A stretch of DNA of 64,000 nt from Paraflavitalea sp. CAU 1676 (GTDB lineage: Bacteria; Bacteroidota; Bacteroidia; Chitinophagales; Chitinophagaceae), in contig NZ_JARHUJ010000011.1 in the NCBI RefSeq assembly GCF_029223285.1, positions 186,001 through 250,000 of the forward strand, given 5' to 3'. This document shows, piece after piece, positions 8,554-16,785 of this stretch; the first letter of the stretch is position 1; each line of letters begins with the position of its first letter. Below the pieces are notes generated by a model. That model made no database searches, was not told the DNA's origin, and saw only the letters and a list, made by a program, of their open reading frames with translations. A program made the translations under genes and the position numbers.

Positions 8554-9136
8554 ATCAAAGAAATTTATGGTTAAAAAAATCCGCGAACGGATAACGAAGA
8601 TACAGATTCCCTACTCATGAAGTAGACTGTATTGTTAAATTTATCTTTTGGTTTGATTAATAACGTGTTGGAATTGTTTTTAACCCGGTTGCATTATTTT
8701 TTAGGGATAGGCCGGCAGTTAAGGTTTTGTACGACTGGCCAGGTGGACCTGGAGCAGGATCCTGATCTTGTACTGTGGGCCAGCACTAGGGTGGACCTGC
8801 CTGTTTTCCGTGCGAAATTGACCTGCGGATAGGCGGCAAACCCTCTTACAACCCACATGTCGGGTTACCGATATATAGGGCAAATGCAGATCGACATCAG
8901 GCAAGGTTGTCGGGATAGTTACTGGTTATACTCTAAAAGGCCTACTCGATAGTGTGCTTCATTGATGGTCCCGGGTACGATATCCAGTATAGCACACCCG
9001 AATAGTCAGTGAATGATCTATGAGCCATGGGCGAATTATCCCACAACAAGGGGCTCTATAGGTGCTCTGTAATTGCTCTGTAGATGCTCTGTAGGTGCTC
9101 TATAGTTTTTGCCACATTACGGTAATTTATAATGCA
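8554..9136. other. 583-bp intergenic region with tandem repeats
   Basis: No gene is supported. It holds the upstream region of the peroxiredoxin gene (right part of 8554-8640), a 6+2+6 inverted repeat CCAGGTGGACCTGG at 8739-8752, a second copy of GGTGGACCTG about 50 bp further on, and the 11-bp tandem repeat array at 9053-9107. Confidence 0.6.
9053..9107. repeat. Five tandem 11-bp repeats
   Basis: Five contiguous units of consensus GCTCTGTAGGT: GCTCTATAGGT, GCTCTGTAATT, GCTCTGTAGAT, GCTCTGTAGGT, GCTCTATAGTT. GCTCT and the TA at positions 7-8 are invariant. The array ends 29 bp from the dinB stop codon. The 11-bp period is about one helical turn, so all units face one side of the DNA. Confidence 0.85.
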
Positions 9137-10285
9137 TTATTTGCCGGTAGCCTTGGTGATGGCATACTTCCCGAAGCGGTTCTTGACGTCGTCGATTGCT
9201 TTGTAGAGGCCATTCTTTTTCTCGGTATCTGTAAACAGATTGGTTTGAACAGCTTCGTCGGTCAGTTCGCTGAGGCGTACGCCGAGCAGGCGCACGGGCT
9301 GACCCTTGCGCCAGAGTTTGTGGAAGAGTTCTTTGGCCTTGGGAATCAGTTCGTCGTCGTAGAAGGTATATGGAATGGTGGACTGCTTGGAAGTGGTTTC
9401 GAAATCGGGATAGCGTATTTTAACGGCAACACAACCGGCCGTTTTGTTTTCCTGCCGCAGTTCGTAGGCTACGCGTTCTGTCATGTGTACAAGTTCCACC
9501 ATCAATTGATCAACACCCTTAATGTTTTCTTCGAAGGTATTCTCGGTTGAAATGGATTTGGCTTCATGGTAAGGCGTCACTTCGCCATGATGGATGCCTT
9601 GCGACTTATTCCAGAGGTCGAAGCCATATTTTCCGAATCGCTTTTCGAGCAGTTCGGGCGCCTGCTCGCTGAGGTCGCGAATGGTGAAGATGCCCATCGA
9701 TTTGAGGACCTCATAGGTGGAGTCGCCCACACCGGGTATCTTGTTGACGGTGAGTGGTGCGAGGTATTCCTTTTCCTTGCCAAAGGGTATATGCAGATAA
9801 CCATTGGGCTTGGCCTGGTCGGTAGCGATCTTGGCCACCATTTTATTGGAAGCCATGGCGAAAGAGATGGGCAAGGCTGTTTTGTCGATGATCTCCTGTC
9901 GCAGGTCGATGGTCCACTGGTAGGGCTGGAAGTATTTTTCCATGCCGGTGAGGTCGAGGTAGAACTCGTCGATGGATGCTTTCTCGAACAGCGGGGCTTT
10001 GTCGGCTATAATATTGGTAACGATGCGGGAGTATTTGCTGTAATCGCTCCGGCTGTTGTTGGTGACGATGGCTTGCGGGCAAAGCTTTAGCGCCGTCTTC
10101 ATCGGCATGGCAGAGTGAATGCCAAACTTGCGGGCTTCGTAGCTGCAGGCGGCCACTACACCCCGCTCCCGGCCGCCCACCAGGAGGGGCTTGCCCTTGA
10201 GGGAGGGATTGTTGAGGCATTCGACCGACACGAAAAAGGCGTCGAGGTCGAAGTGGGCGATAATGCGTTGTTGAGTGGCCGCCAT
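9137..10285 (-). CDS. dinB: DNA polymerase IV (Y family)
   Basis: A 382-residue translesion polymerase. The palm-domain catalytic carboxylates are D13 (HFDLDAFFVSVE) and D106/E107 (ASIDEFYLDLTG); the helix-hairpin-helix KIPGVGDSTYEVLKSMG follows, then the little-finger domain. The C-terminus does not end in an obvious beta-clamp peptide, although QTNLF at about 354 is a plausible clamp-binding site. It performs error-prone bypass synthesis at damaged templates. It is monocistronic with a consensus -7 box 9 bp upstream of its ATG. No LexA-like palindrome was seen. Confidence 0.96.
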   Translation of the reverse strand: MAATQQRIIAHFDLDAFFVSVECLNNPSLKGKPLLVGGRERGVVAACSYEARKFGIHSAMPMKTALKLCPQAIVTNNSRSDYSKYSRIVTNIIADKAPLFEKASIDEFYLDLTGMEKYFQPYQWTIDLRQEIIDKTALPISFAMASNKMVAKIATDQAKPNGYLHIPFGKEKEYLAPLTVNKIPGVGDSTYEVLKSMGIFTIRDLSEQAPELLEKRFGKYGFDLWNKSQGIHHGEVTPYHEAKSISTENTFEENIKGVDQLMVELVHMTERVAYELRQENKTAGCVAVKIRYPDFETTSKQSTIPYTFYDDELIPKAKELFHKLWRKGQPVRLLGVRLSELTDEAVQTNLFTDTEKKNGLYKAIDDVKNRFGKYAITKATGK

Positions 10286-10293
10286 GGTAGCTG

Positions 10294-10301
10294 CAAAAAT
10301 A
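10294..10301 (-). promoter_or_regulatory. dinB -7 box (TATTTTTG)
   Basis: Exact TAnnTTTG match on the minus strand, 9 bp before the dinB ATG, implying a very short leader. Confidence 0.55.
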
Positions 10302-10413
10302 CAAAGAAGCGGGCTGGCGAGGAAAGCGAATCGAAGACAAAGAACAGGCGCCGCGGGTTGAGCTGTCCAGAAGGGGCGCCGGAACGATGAGCCTATTTAC
10401 TTATTTTTACCGC

Positions 10414-10998
10414 ATGGAGCAGGAACTGCAGATGCTACGCAAACAAATCTTTGCCTTACATCCTTTGTCGGAGGATGAGTGGAATGAATTTTCCGCCATC
10501 TGGCAGCCGGTGCAGTTCAAACGCAAGACCATTCTCACCACTGCCGGCGAAACAGAGCGTTATCTCTATTTCGTCGTGGAGGGCGTGCAACGCGCCTTCT
10601 ACATCGACGAGAAGCATCCCGAGGCGACCGTGGTTTTTAGTTATGCTCCTTCCTTCTCGGGCATCGTCGATTCTTTCCTGACGCAGCAGCCTTCGAAATA
10701 CTTTCTCGAAACACTCACCACCAGCAAAATGCTGCGCACCTCTTACCAGCAGGTGCAGGCCCTCATGGACAAGTACCATAATATTGAACGTTGGATACGG
10801 TTGTCGGTCTCGTACGTCATGATGGGATTGCTGGAGCGGCAGATCGAATTATTGAGTTACAGTGCTGAAGAGAAATTCCGCATCCTCCTGAAACGCAGTC
10901 CACACGTGCTGCAGCTGATCCCTCATAAATACCTCGCCTCTTACCTGGGCATCGACGCCAGTACATTCAGCAAACTGATGGCCAGCGTGCGGATATAA
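10414..10998 (+). CDS. Crp/Fnr-family transcriptional regulator
   Basis: A 194-residue protein with an N-terminal cyclic-nucleotide-binding beta-barrel (FKRKTILTTAGETERYLYFVVEGVQRAFY) and a C-terminal helix-turn-helix (IPHKYLASYLGIDASTFSKLMASV). It lacks the Cys cluster of FNR and shows no clear cAMP-binding RxS signature, as in many Bacteroidota homologues, so the ligand is unknown. ATG 10414 gives the family-like start MEQELQML; ATG 10387 would add nine residues and cannot be excluded. It is divergent from dinB. Confidence 0.88.
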   Translation: MEQELQMLRKQIFALHPLSEDEWNEFSAIWQPVQFKRKTILTTAGETERYLYFVVEGVQRAFYIDEKHPEATVVFSYAPSFSGIVDSFLTQQPSKYFLETLTTSKMLRTSYQQVQALMDKYHNIERWIRLSVSYVMMGLLERQIELLSYSAEEKFRILLKRSPHVLQLIPHKYLASYLGIDASTFSKLMASVRI

Positions 10999-11312
10999 GG
11001 ATGAAAGCGCGGAGGGAATGAGGGGAAAGCGTAGGAAGGCAACCTAAGGTTCGGTGGCGAGGCGGCGGAAGCACTCCGATGAAAGCACTTTAGCAAATGG
11101 ATGATCAGTAAGTGGAACTAAGGTTGCATTCGCGGAGAAATGAGGAGAGGCGTGAGGATTTAGCGGGCAGACGCAACGCCCTTCCTGGAAACAATGTCCT
11201 CAGCTTTCAGAGGCGGTTTGACCGTTCAACCACGTTCCTGTCCGTTTCGTTACATTTTAAATTTCCCTTAATTCAGGTTTTGATTAGCATTGACCTTTAA
11301 AACTTTGCCCCC
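10999..11312. other. 314-bp intergenic region
   Basis: No gene seen. It is purine-rich and contains imperfect direct repeats: GCGGAGGGAATGAGGGGA near 11010 against GCGGAGAAATGAGGAGA near 11132, and CTAAGGTT near 11044 and 11119. It also carries the upstream region of the outer-membrane gene at 11313. Confidence 0.45.
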
Positions 11313-12014
11313 ATGACCCGATTTTTTACCTGCTTTTGTGTTCTCCTCCTTTCATTTGGCGCTATGGCGCAATCCACCCATATTGGCGCTGAGGTCGCCT
11401 ATTCGGCTGACCTTTTCAAGCAAACAGATGCAGGCAGTCGCCTCTCTCAACCAGATGTTTCCAGCGCGTTGTGGGGCGTGAACATACGGCATGTATTGCA
11501 ACAGAAATTGTTTTTTGAAACAGGACTATATGCACGCGCTTACAAGGTAGGCATCGCTTTCGATGGCGAATACGGCACGCAATCCACTGATCGCAACGGT
11601 TATTTGCTTCCGCTTAGAGTAGGTTTGCGCCTGCCCCTGCTGAAAGGCGCTGTTGCGCTGTGTCCGGTTACCGGTATCACTTTCGGCGTTACCGATGAAA
11701 GCGAAGGCGGTATGATCGGAGAAGCCCAGGCCCTGGCTAAAGAGCCGATCACGTATTCCTACAACCTGCAGCACCCCTCGCAGGTATTTTCGCTCTTTCA
11801 GGCTGGCCTCGGTATCGACATTAAATTGTGGCCCAAAACGATCCTGCAACTGAGCAGCAACTACTATGGCGGATTGAGCAAAATGATGAAGCAAACCATT
11901 GAATACAAGCCCATGTCGAGCAGCAGCAGCGTTCCTGTGCAGGCCATCCAGGAGTCAAGGGGCAGTTTTTATACAGTAGGCATCGGGGTCAAGCGGGCCG
12001 TTACCTGGTTTTAA
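11313..12014 (+). CDS. Putative outer-membrane beta-barrel protein
   Basis: A 233-residue protein with signal peptide MTRFFTCFCVLLLSFGAMAQ and alternating hydrophobic strands ending in an aromatic residue (final ...TWF), as expected of a small 8-10-stranded barrel of the PorT or OmpW-like 'outer membrane protein beta-barrel domain' type. Features include NIRHVLQQKLFFETGLYAR and YLLPLRVGLRLPLLKG, typical of strand-turn-strand repeats. Function is unknown. A hairpin immediately follows the stop. Confidence 0.72.
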   Translation: MTRFFTCFCVLLLSFGAMAQSTHIGAEVAYSADLFKQTDAGSRLSQPDVSSALWGVNIRHVLQQKLFFETGLYARAYKVGIAFDGEYGTQSTDRNGYLLPLRVGLRLPLLKGAVALCPVTGITFGVTDESEGGMIGEAQALAKEPITYSYNLQHPSQVFSLFQAGLGIDIKLWPKTILQLSSNYYGGLSKMMKQTIEYKPMSSSSSVPVQAIQESRGSFYTVGIGVKRAVTWF

Positions 12015-12016
12015 AG

Positions 12017-12038
12017 AATCTTGGCGCAGACCAAGATT
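12017..12038 (+). terminator. Hairpin after the outer-membrane gene
   Basis: AATCTTGG (12017-12024) pairs with CCAAGATT (12031-12038), loop of 6 nt, starting 3 bp after the stop. There is no real T run, so the terminator call is moderate. Confidence 0.45.
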
Positions 12039-12056
12039 TACTAACAAACAGCCCGG

Positions 12057-12064
12057 TAGCTTTG
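12057..12064 (+). promoter_or_regulatory. -7 box (TAGCTTTG) of the DinB-fold gene
   Basis: Exact TAnnTTTG match 20 bp before the ATG at 12084, after the preceding hairpin. Confidence 0.55.
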
Positions 12065-12083
12065 TACCATCAAATCAACGCAC

Positions 12084-12689
12084 ATGAACCCAATACAAAG
12101 CTCGAAGTTACTGGACCAACTTTCGGCAGATACCAAGCAAGTCATCCTCACCTTACATTATTTGTTGCAGACAGACCCGGGTATCCTGTTGCAGCAACCC
12201 GCTGCCGGCAAGTGGAGCGTGGCCCAGGTGGTTGAACACCTCAACTCCTATGGCCGCTATTATCTGCCACTCATTCAGCAAGCGCTCCAAACCCAATCGA
12301 ATAAACCTTCGCCCCTCTTCAAAACAGGTTGGCTGGGCAATTATTTCACGAAGTCGATGCTGCCCAAAGAAGATGGACGTATTCCCAATAAAATGAAGGC
12401 TCCTAAAGATCACCGCCCGTCGCCCCATGTCGACAGTCTGGCTACTTTGAAGACCTTTCTTGAACAGGAGAAATTACTACTGGAATTATTACACCAGGCG
12501 CGCGCCAACAACCTAAATAAGATCAGGATACCTATTTCCATTGCGAAGTTCATCACGATCAACCTGGGCGATACGTTCCGTTTCCTCATTGCTCACCACC
12601 AACGGCATTTTGTACAGATCGCCAATACCATCGAAGCTGTAAAGGGAAATCAAGGCTACACGTTTGCCAATGGTGTTGTGCCTTCCTGA
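12084..12689 (+). CDS. DinB-fold (DinB/YfiT-like) putative metalloenzyme
   Basis: A 201-residue four-helix-bundle protein of the DinB_2/YfiT superfamily (unrelated to polymerase IV). The N-terminal WSVAQVVEHLNSYGRYY and the late AHHQRHFVQI supply the His triad that binds Zn or Ni in characterised members; some of these are thiol-dependent S-transferases, including bacillithiol transferases. A bacillithiol biosynthesis gene (bshA) is present at 58754, so a thiol-transferase role is possible, but this is inference only. Cytoplasmic, monocistronic, convergent with the serine hydrolase. Confidence 0.82.
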   Translation: MNPIQSSKLLDQLSADTKQVILTLHYLLQTDPGILLQQPAAGKWSVAQVVEHLNSYGRYYLPLIQQALQTQSNKPSPLFKTGWLGNYFTKSMLPKEDGRIPNKMKAPKDHRPSPHVDSLATLKTFLEQEKLLLELLHQARANNLNKIRIPISIAKFITINLGDTFRFLIAHHQRHFVQIANTIEAVKGNQGYTFANGVVPS

Positions 12690-12701
12690 ATACAAAGCAA
12701 A

Positions 12702-12740
12702 AGCGTCGTGTCGGTACCCGCAGGCCACTGACACAACGCT
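12702..12740. terminator. Convergent terminator hairpin
   Basis: AGCGTCGTGTC (12702-12712) pairs with GACACAACGCT (12730-12740) with one mismatch. It lies between the convergent DinB-fold and serine hydrolase genes, and is A-rich upstream, as needed for the minus strand. Confidence 0.6.
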
Positions 12741-12786
12741 CCTAAAAAGTTTATAGCAGGTGTAAGCCGTATGCAACCACCGGGTA

Positions 12787-13956
12787 TCAATGATCGTAGT
12801 AGCTAAGCCACTTAAGGGGCGACCAGGTATCCCCTATCGTCGTTTCGAGGATCTTGCCCGCAGCACCTTCAAAATTATCGCTATTACTTAACAGGATAAC
12901 CGAAATCCCTTTTTCGGGATAACTTACGCAGTAATTCTGCCATCCCTCGGAATGTCCGCCATGAAAAAATGCTTTTCCATGAGGCGTCTTGATCAACCCC
13001 CATCCCAGTCCCCACGACAGGTCAATGCTCCTGAATTCGCTTTTATCGGTGAGGCTATCCCGCAACGGTCCAAAGCCCCGCTTGCTGGTAACACGGATCT
13101 GAGGCGACAACATCTGTGCATAGAGGGCAGACGAAAGTCCTTTTTTGCCGAGCACATCAGCTACAAACAATCCGTAATCGCCAGCGGTTGTCACCATTGA
13201 CCCTGCTCCCCTCGCACTGGTTCGTTTCTCAGCACCGATCACTTTTCCATCCTTGTCGTGCCCAACTGCATAATCGGCCTCAAATTCTTTCTGCCACACC
13301 ATCGCGGTATGCTTCATACCCAGCGGCTCATAAATATATTCGCTGCACAAGGCCTGCAGGCCCTTTCCCGTGTGTTCCTCTACTATAAACCCCAGCAGGT
13401 TCATGCCTTCGTTGGAATAATACATCGCTTTGCCCGGCTTATTGATCAGCGTAAGCGTGGTACTGTCGCCGTAGAAATAACGCAATACAGGCAACCCGGA
13501 TGAATGGCTCAGCAGCATGCGCGCCGTGACCTTATTGAATTCGGGTTGTTTCTCCAGATCTTTCCATTTGGGATATTCGCCAATAGGTTGTTTAAGATAC
13601 GTGTAAACAGGTTTATCCAGCTCAAACACACCTTTATCGACCAGCTTCAGGAACAAATAAGTAAACAGGGGCTTGGTGAGCGAAGCTGCATAAGAAACGG
13701 TGTTGTCGGTAAACGGCTCACCGGTTTGCTGGTTCTTTACACCAAAATAATTGCGGTAAATGATCACATTGTTCTTCACTACCACCATCGACAGACCGGT
13801 GAGCTTCTGTGCATCTGCGATGGCTTTGATCTTTTTCGTGAGCTCTTCGGTACTGGTTGTTTTACGTCCATTCAACATGGGTACGGGTTCGGTAACGGGA
13901 GCTGATCCTGTTGTTGCCGTAGCAAGGGTGAGCAACAAGATGGCTAAGGATTTCAT
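12787..13956 (-). CDS. Secreted serine hydrolase of the beta-lactamase/class C family
   Basis: A 389-residue serine hydrolase with signal peptide MKSLAILLLTLATATTGSA. The catalytic SxxK is at S92-K95 (AASLTKP), the tyrosine motif YSN follows (YYSNEGMN), and HGG near the C-terminus (FFHGGHSEGW) replaces the KTG triad, as in EstB/ClbP-like members. Such proteins are esterases, D-amino acid peptidases or penicillin-binding-like enzymes; resistance cannot be inferred. An ATG 51 bp upstream would destroy the signal peptide, so 13956 is chosen. Confidence 0.9.
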   Translation of the reverse strand: MKSLAILLLTLATATTGSAPVTEPVPMLNGRKTTSTEELTKKIKAIADAQKLTGLSMVVVKNNVIIYRNYFGVKNQQTGEPFTDNTVSYAASLTKPLFTYLFLKLVDKGVFELDKPVYTYLKQPIGEYPKWKDLEKQPEFNKVTARMLLSHSSGLPVLRYFYGDSTTLTLINKPGKAMYYSNEGMNLLGFIVEEHTGKGLQALCSEYIYEPLGMKHTAMVWQKEFEADYAVGHDKDGKVIGAEKRTSARGAGSMVTTAGDYGLFVADVLGKKGLSSALYAQMLSPQIRVTSKRGFGPLRDSLTDKSEFRSIDLSWGLGWGLIKTPHGKAFFHGGHSEGWQNYCVSYPEKGISVILLSNSDNFEGAAGKILETTIGDTWSPLKWLSYYDH

Positions 13957-14025
13957 AATTAAGTATTTGTTCTTAAGGTTTAAAAAGCGTGCCACAATGA
14001 TCCACAATTGAAATTGAAGCGGTTA

Positions 14026-14033
14026 CAAATGTA
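14026..14033 (-). promoter_or_regulatory. Serine hydrolase -7 box (TACATTTG)
   Basis: Exact TAnnTTTG match on the minus strand, about 70 bp before the ATG. Confidence 0.5.
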
Positions 14034-14128
14034 ATTCATAATAAGTGTACGATTACGAACAGTCGCTGTTCTGTTTCGGCACATATCATTGTTGCATGTA
14101 TGAAGTTGTTGTTTACGGAATAAAAAAT

Positions 14129-14177
14129 CCCTGCTCCCGTTTTGCCGTCGCGTTGAGCGAAGACACCAGGAGCAGGG
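14129..14177 (-). terminator. TonB-receptor terminator
   Basis: CCCTGCTCC (14129-14137) pairs with GGAGCAGGG (14169-14177); read on the minus strand it is followed by ATTTTTTA. It lies 42 bp after the receptor stop. Confidence 0.7.
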
Positions 14178-14218
14178 TATAAAGGATGGGCGAAAAGAAT
14201 TTCCTGTGCTTTTATCTT

Positions 14219-16600
14219 TTATTGCATTCTACGGCTTTCACTATCGATCGCGTTCTTCCTGTTGGCGTTGGCCTTTACATTTTTATTACCAAAGCGATAC
14301 GTGAAGGTGGCTTTCACAAAGCGGGTCTCGGGTTTTGCATAGTTCACCGATTGCACACCGAACGACGACACGTTGAATCTTGAATTGAAAGTATTGAACG
14401 GATCGCTGACATTGACAGTCAACGTGCCTTTCCCCTGCAACATCGTCTTCGAAGCGCCGATCGACGAATTAAACCTTGATTTATATGTTACCACTCCCAA
14501 TGCCATGGGCGAGAAGTACATGCCAGATACCTGTACTTTGAATCCTTTTGGTAGCAGGATGGTATGATCGCTGCTGATGAAGGCAGTGACCTGCGCATTG
14601 TTGAGATCGGAACCGGCGGGCGCATTGAATGCAGCGTATGAGATCACAAGACTGTTGTTGGTGATCCACTTGTTTTGGAAGATTGCCTTGGAATGAGATA
14701 TGTTGGCTTCATAATAGTCCGCATTGCTGAGGTTGTCGTAGGTGCTGATGACAGCCGGCGATGCGGTGTCTTTGCGGTAGATATCGGCCAGCACGTCGTT
14801 GTACCGTACATAGGTGAGGGAAGTGAACAATTCATTGTTCCAGGAATAGGACAGTTCAAAATTGTGCTGTATGCCCGGCTTGAGGTAAGGATTGCCCTGT
14901 GAATAGCTGTACTGGCTCTTGTAAATGATAAAGGGATTCACAATATCGTATTTGTAACGCTCGATGCTTTTGCGGTAGGAGAAAGCTAACAGGTTATTTT
15001 CTGAAGCCTGGTATTGAATACCTGCATTGGGAAAAATGTTGAGGTAGTTGTTGGCATTGACCTGCTGCGTAGTGACGGAATTACCTTCGGTATGGGTTTG
15101 TTCGGCCCGGACTCCCAGCATCACGGAGAACTTTTTGAACTGCCTGTTTACATTTGCATAGGCAGCGTACACATGCTCCTGGTAAATGAAGTGGTTGGTT
15201 TTACCATTGTCTTTTACCCATGTACCGTTGTCGTCTTTTTGCCACTGGGCATCATTGTCGGTTGTGGCCGCCGACACTTTCGCGCCCGCCTCGAAGCTGC
15301 CTTTGGTAATGGGTTGTGTATAATCCACAGCAAAGGATTTGATATCGTTGTTGGCGGGTGCATTGGCCTGGAGCTGGTTTACGGCATACTCCTTACCGAG
15401 GGGGGTGAAATAGCGGGTGGTGAAGCGATCATTCCATTTTTTATCGTAGCTGAAGTAATCGGCATTGAACCTCAGCTCCCTGCCTGCTGAATCGAGGATG
15501 GTCTTATAGTAAAGATTGACGGAAGGAATGAGGTAACGGACGCTTCCAGCGGCAGTTACGGTAGAGAACGAATCCTGTTTAGTGCCTGCATAATTCGCCA
15601 ACGAACGGGTATCGTTGCTCTTTTCAATATTGTTGGCCATTCCCTTTACCAGGATGCCGAATACATTTCTTTTGTTGATCTCGTAATCCAACCCAAGTTT
15701 GAGGCTGTGGTTGCGGAGCAGGCTGTTGCCTTCCGTTTCATCAGCAATTTGTTTGCCTTCGTTCAGGTACCGGGTGAAGTTGCTTTTGCTGTATTGCTGG
15801 TTGTTGAGGTAATCGTAACCGCCGTACACATTGAGCCTTTTACTGCGGTGGTTGAGCGTGAGTCCGGTGTTGAAGGAGCCGTAAGTGCCTGCACGTCCGC
15901 TGAGCGTGGCGGTGCCATTGGTGCCCAGTTTGGTATTCTTCGCCATGATGATGTTGATGATGGCGCCTCCCTGTGCTTCGTATTTGGCCGAAGGGTTAGC
16001 AATCAGTTCTATGCGGTCGATGCCATTGGCGGTCATCGCGCTCAGCATATTTTTGAGGTCTTCGCCGCTGAGGTTCGAGTAACGGCCATCGATCAATACC
16101 ACGATCTTTTTGCCTTTCAATTGTAAACCACTGCCCAGTTCTACCACGCCGGGGGCACGCAACAATACTTCCCAGGCGGTTCCGCCAGCGGCAATCGGGC
16201 TGCCTGCGATATTGACGATCATTCTATCAACCTTCTGCACGATGAAGGGCTTGCTGGCGGTTACCGTTACCACTTTAAGATCTTTCTGATCGAGCACGAG
16301 GCGGGTAAGGTATTGATTGCCGGGCTGCACACCGGTAAGGGTGATCGTTTTGTACCCGATGTATGCTATCTTGAGCGTATAAGCGCCGGCGGAGCGGTCT
16401 TTGAAACGGAAATTACCTTTGTTGTCGGTGGTGGTGGTAGCCACGGGTTGGTCTTGCTGGAGCAAGGCCACCGATGCCTGTGGCAGGGGCTGCGTACTAA
16501 GACTGTCCGTAACGGTACCGGTAATATCCTGTGCAGTGGCGAAGCCTACTATAAAGAAGCTGATCAGAAAGGCAGTGGTGAAGATAATGATGCGGCTCAT
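14219..16600 (-). CDS. TonB-dependent receptor-like outer-membrane protein
   Basis: A 793-residue protein: signal peptide (MSRIIIFTTAFLISFFIVGFA), a carboxypeptidase-regulatory-like beta-sandwich at about 25-105 (GTVTDSLSTQPLPQASVALL ... GYKTITLTGV), a plug domain at about 110-220 (VVLIDGRYSNLSGEDLKNML; EAQGGAIINIIM), and an 'outer membrane beta-barrel family' barrel to the C-terminus. This is the PF14905-type group, smaller than SusC and without an adjacent SusD. Transported ligand unknown. It is divergent from a LytS/LytTR pair, which may control it. Confidence 0.9.
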   Translation of the reverse strand: MSRIIIFTTAFLISFFIVGFATAQDITGTVTDSLSTQPLPQASVALLQQDQPVATTTTDNKGNFRFKDRSAGAYTLKIAYIGYKTITLTGVQPGNQYLTRLVLDQKDLKVVTVTASKPFIVQKVDRMIVNIAGSPIAAGGTAWEVLLRAPGVVELGSGLQLKGKKIVVLIDGRYSNLSGEDLKNMLSAMTANGIDRIELIANPSAKYEAQGGAIINIIMAKNTKLGTNGTATLSGRAGTYGSFNTGLTLNHRSKRLNVYGGYDYLNNQQYSKSNFTRYLNEGKQIADETEGNSLLRNHSLKLGLDYEINKRNVFGILVKGMANNIEKSNDTRSLANYAGTKQDSFSTVTAAGSVRYLIPSVNLYYKTILDSAGRELRFNADYFSYDKKWNDRFTTRYFTPLGKEYAVNQLQANAPANNDIKSFAVDYTQPITKGSFEAGAKVSAATTDNDAQWQKDDNGTWVKDNGKTNHFIYQEHVYAAYANVNRQFKKFSVMLGVRAEQTHTEGNSVTTQQVNANNYLNIFPNAGIQYQASENNLLAFSYRKSIERYKYDIVNPFIIYKSQYSYSQGNPYLKPGIQHNFELSYSWNNELFTSLTYVRYNDVLADIYRKDTASPAVISTYDNLSNADYYEANISHSKAIFQNKWITNNSLVISYAAFNAPAGSDLNNAQVTAFISSDHTILLPKGFKVQVSGMYFSPMALGVVTYKSRFNSSIGASKTMLQGKGTLTVNVSDPFNTFNSRFNVSSFGVQSVNYAKPETRFVKATFTYRFGNKNVKANANRKNAIDSESRRMQ

Positions 16601-16631
16601 ATGAAGGGTGTGTGTTTGTTTGTTGATGACA

Positions 16632-16639
16632 CAAACCTA
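16632..16639 (-). promoter_or_regulatory. TonB-receptor -7 box (TAGGTTTG)
   Basis: Exact TAnnTTTG match on the minus strand, 31 bp before the receptor ATG. Confidence 0.55.
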
Positions 16640-16785
16640 TCACCTGAAACCAAGGGAGAAATGGTCGTTTCGGCAAAGAGGGATGGTTGTGCGACGTAAT
16701 CGGAAGGGCGAAATTTCGTCGAAGAAAAGGCCGGTTACATCGAAGGAGCTGCCGGAGAACTCCTAACCTGTTTATTCTTGTACTC

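Noticed and set aside
9053-9107. Possible CRISPR array
   Set aside because: Units are contiguous with no spacers and only 11 bp long, and no cas genes are in the window.
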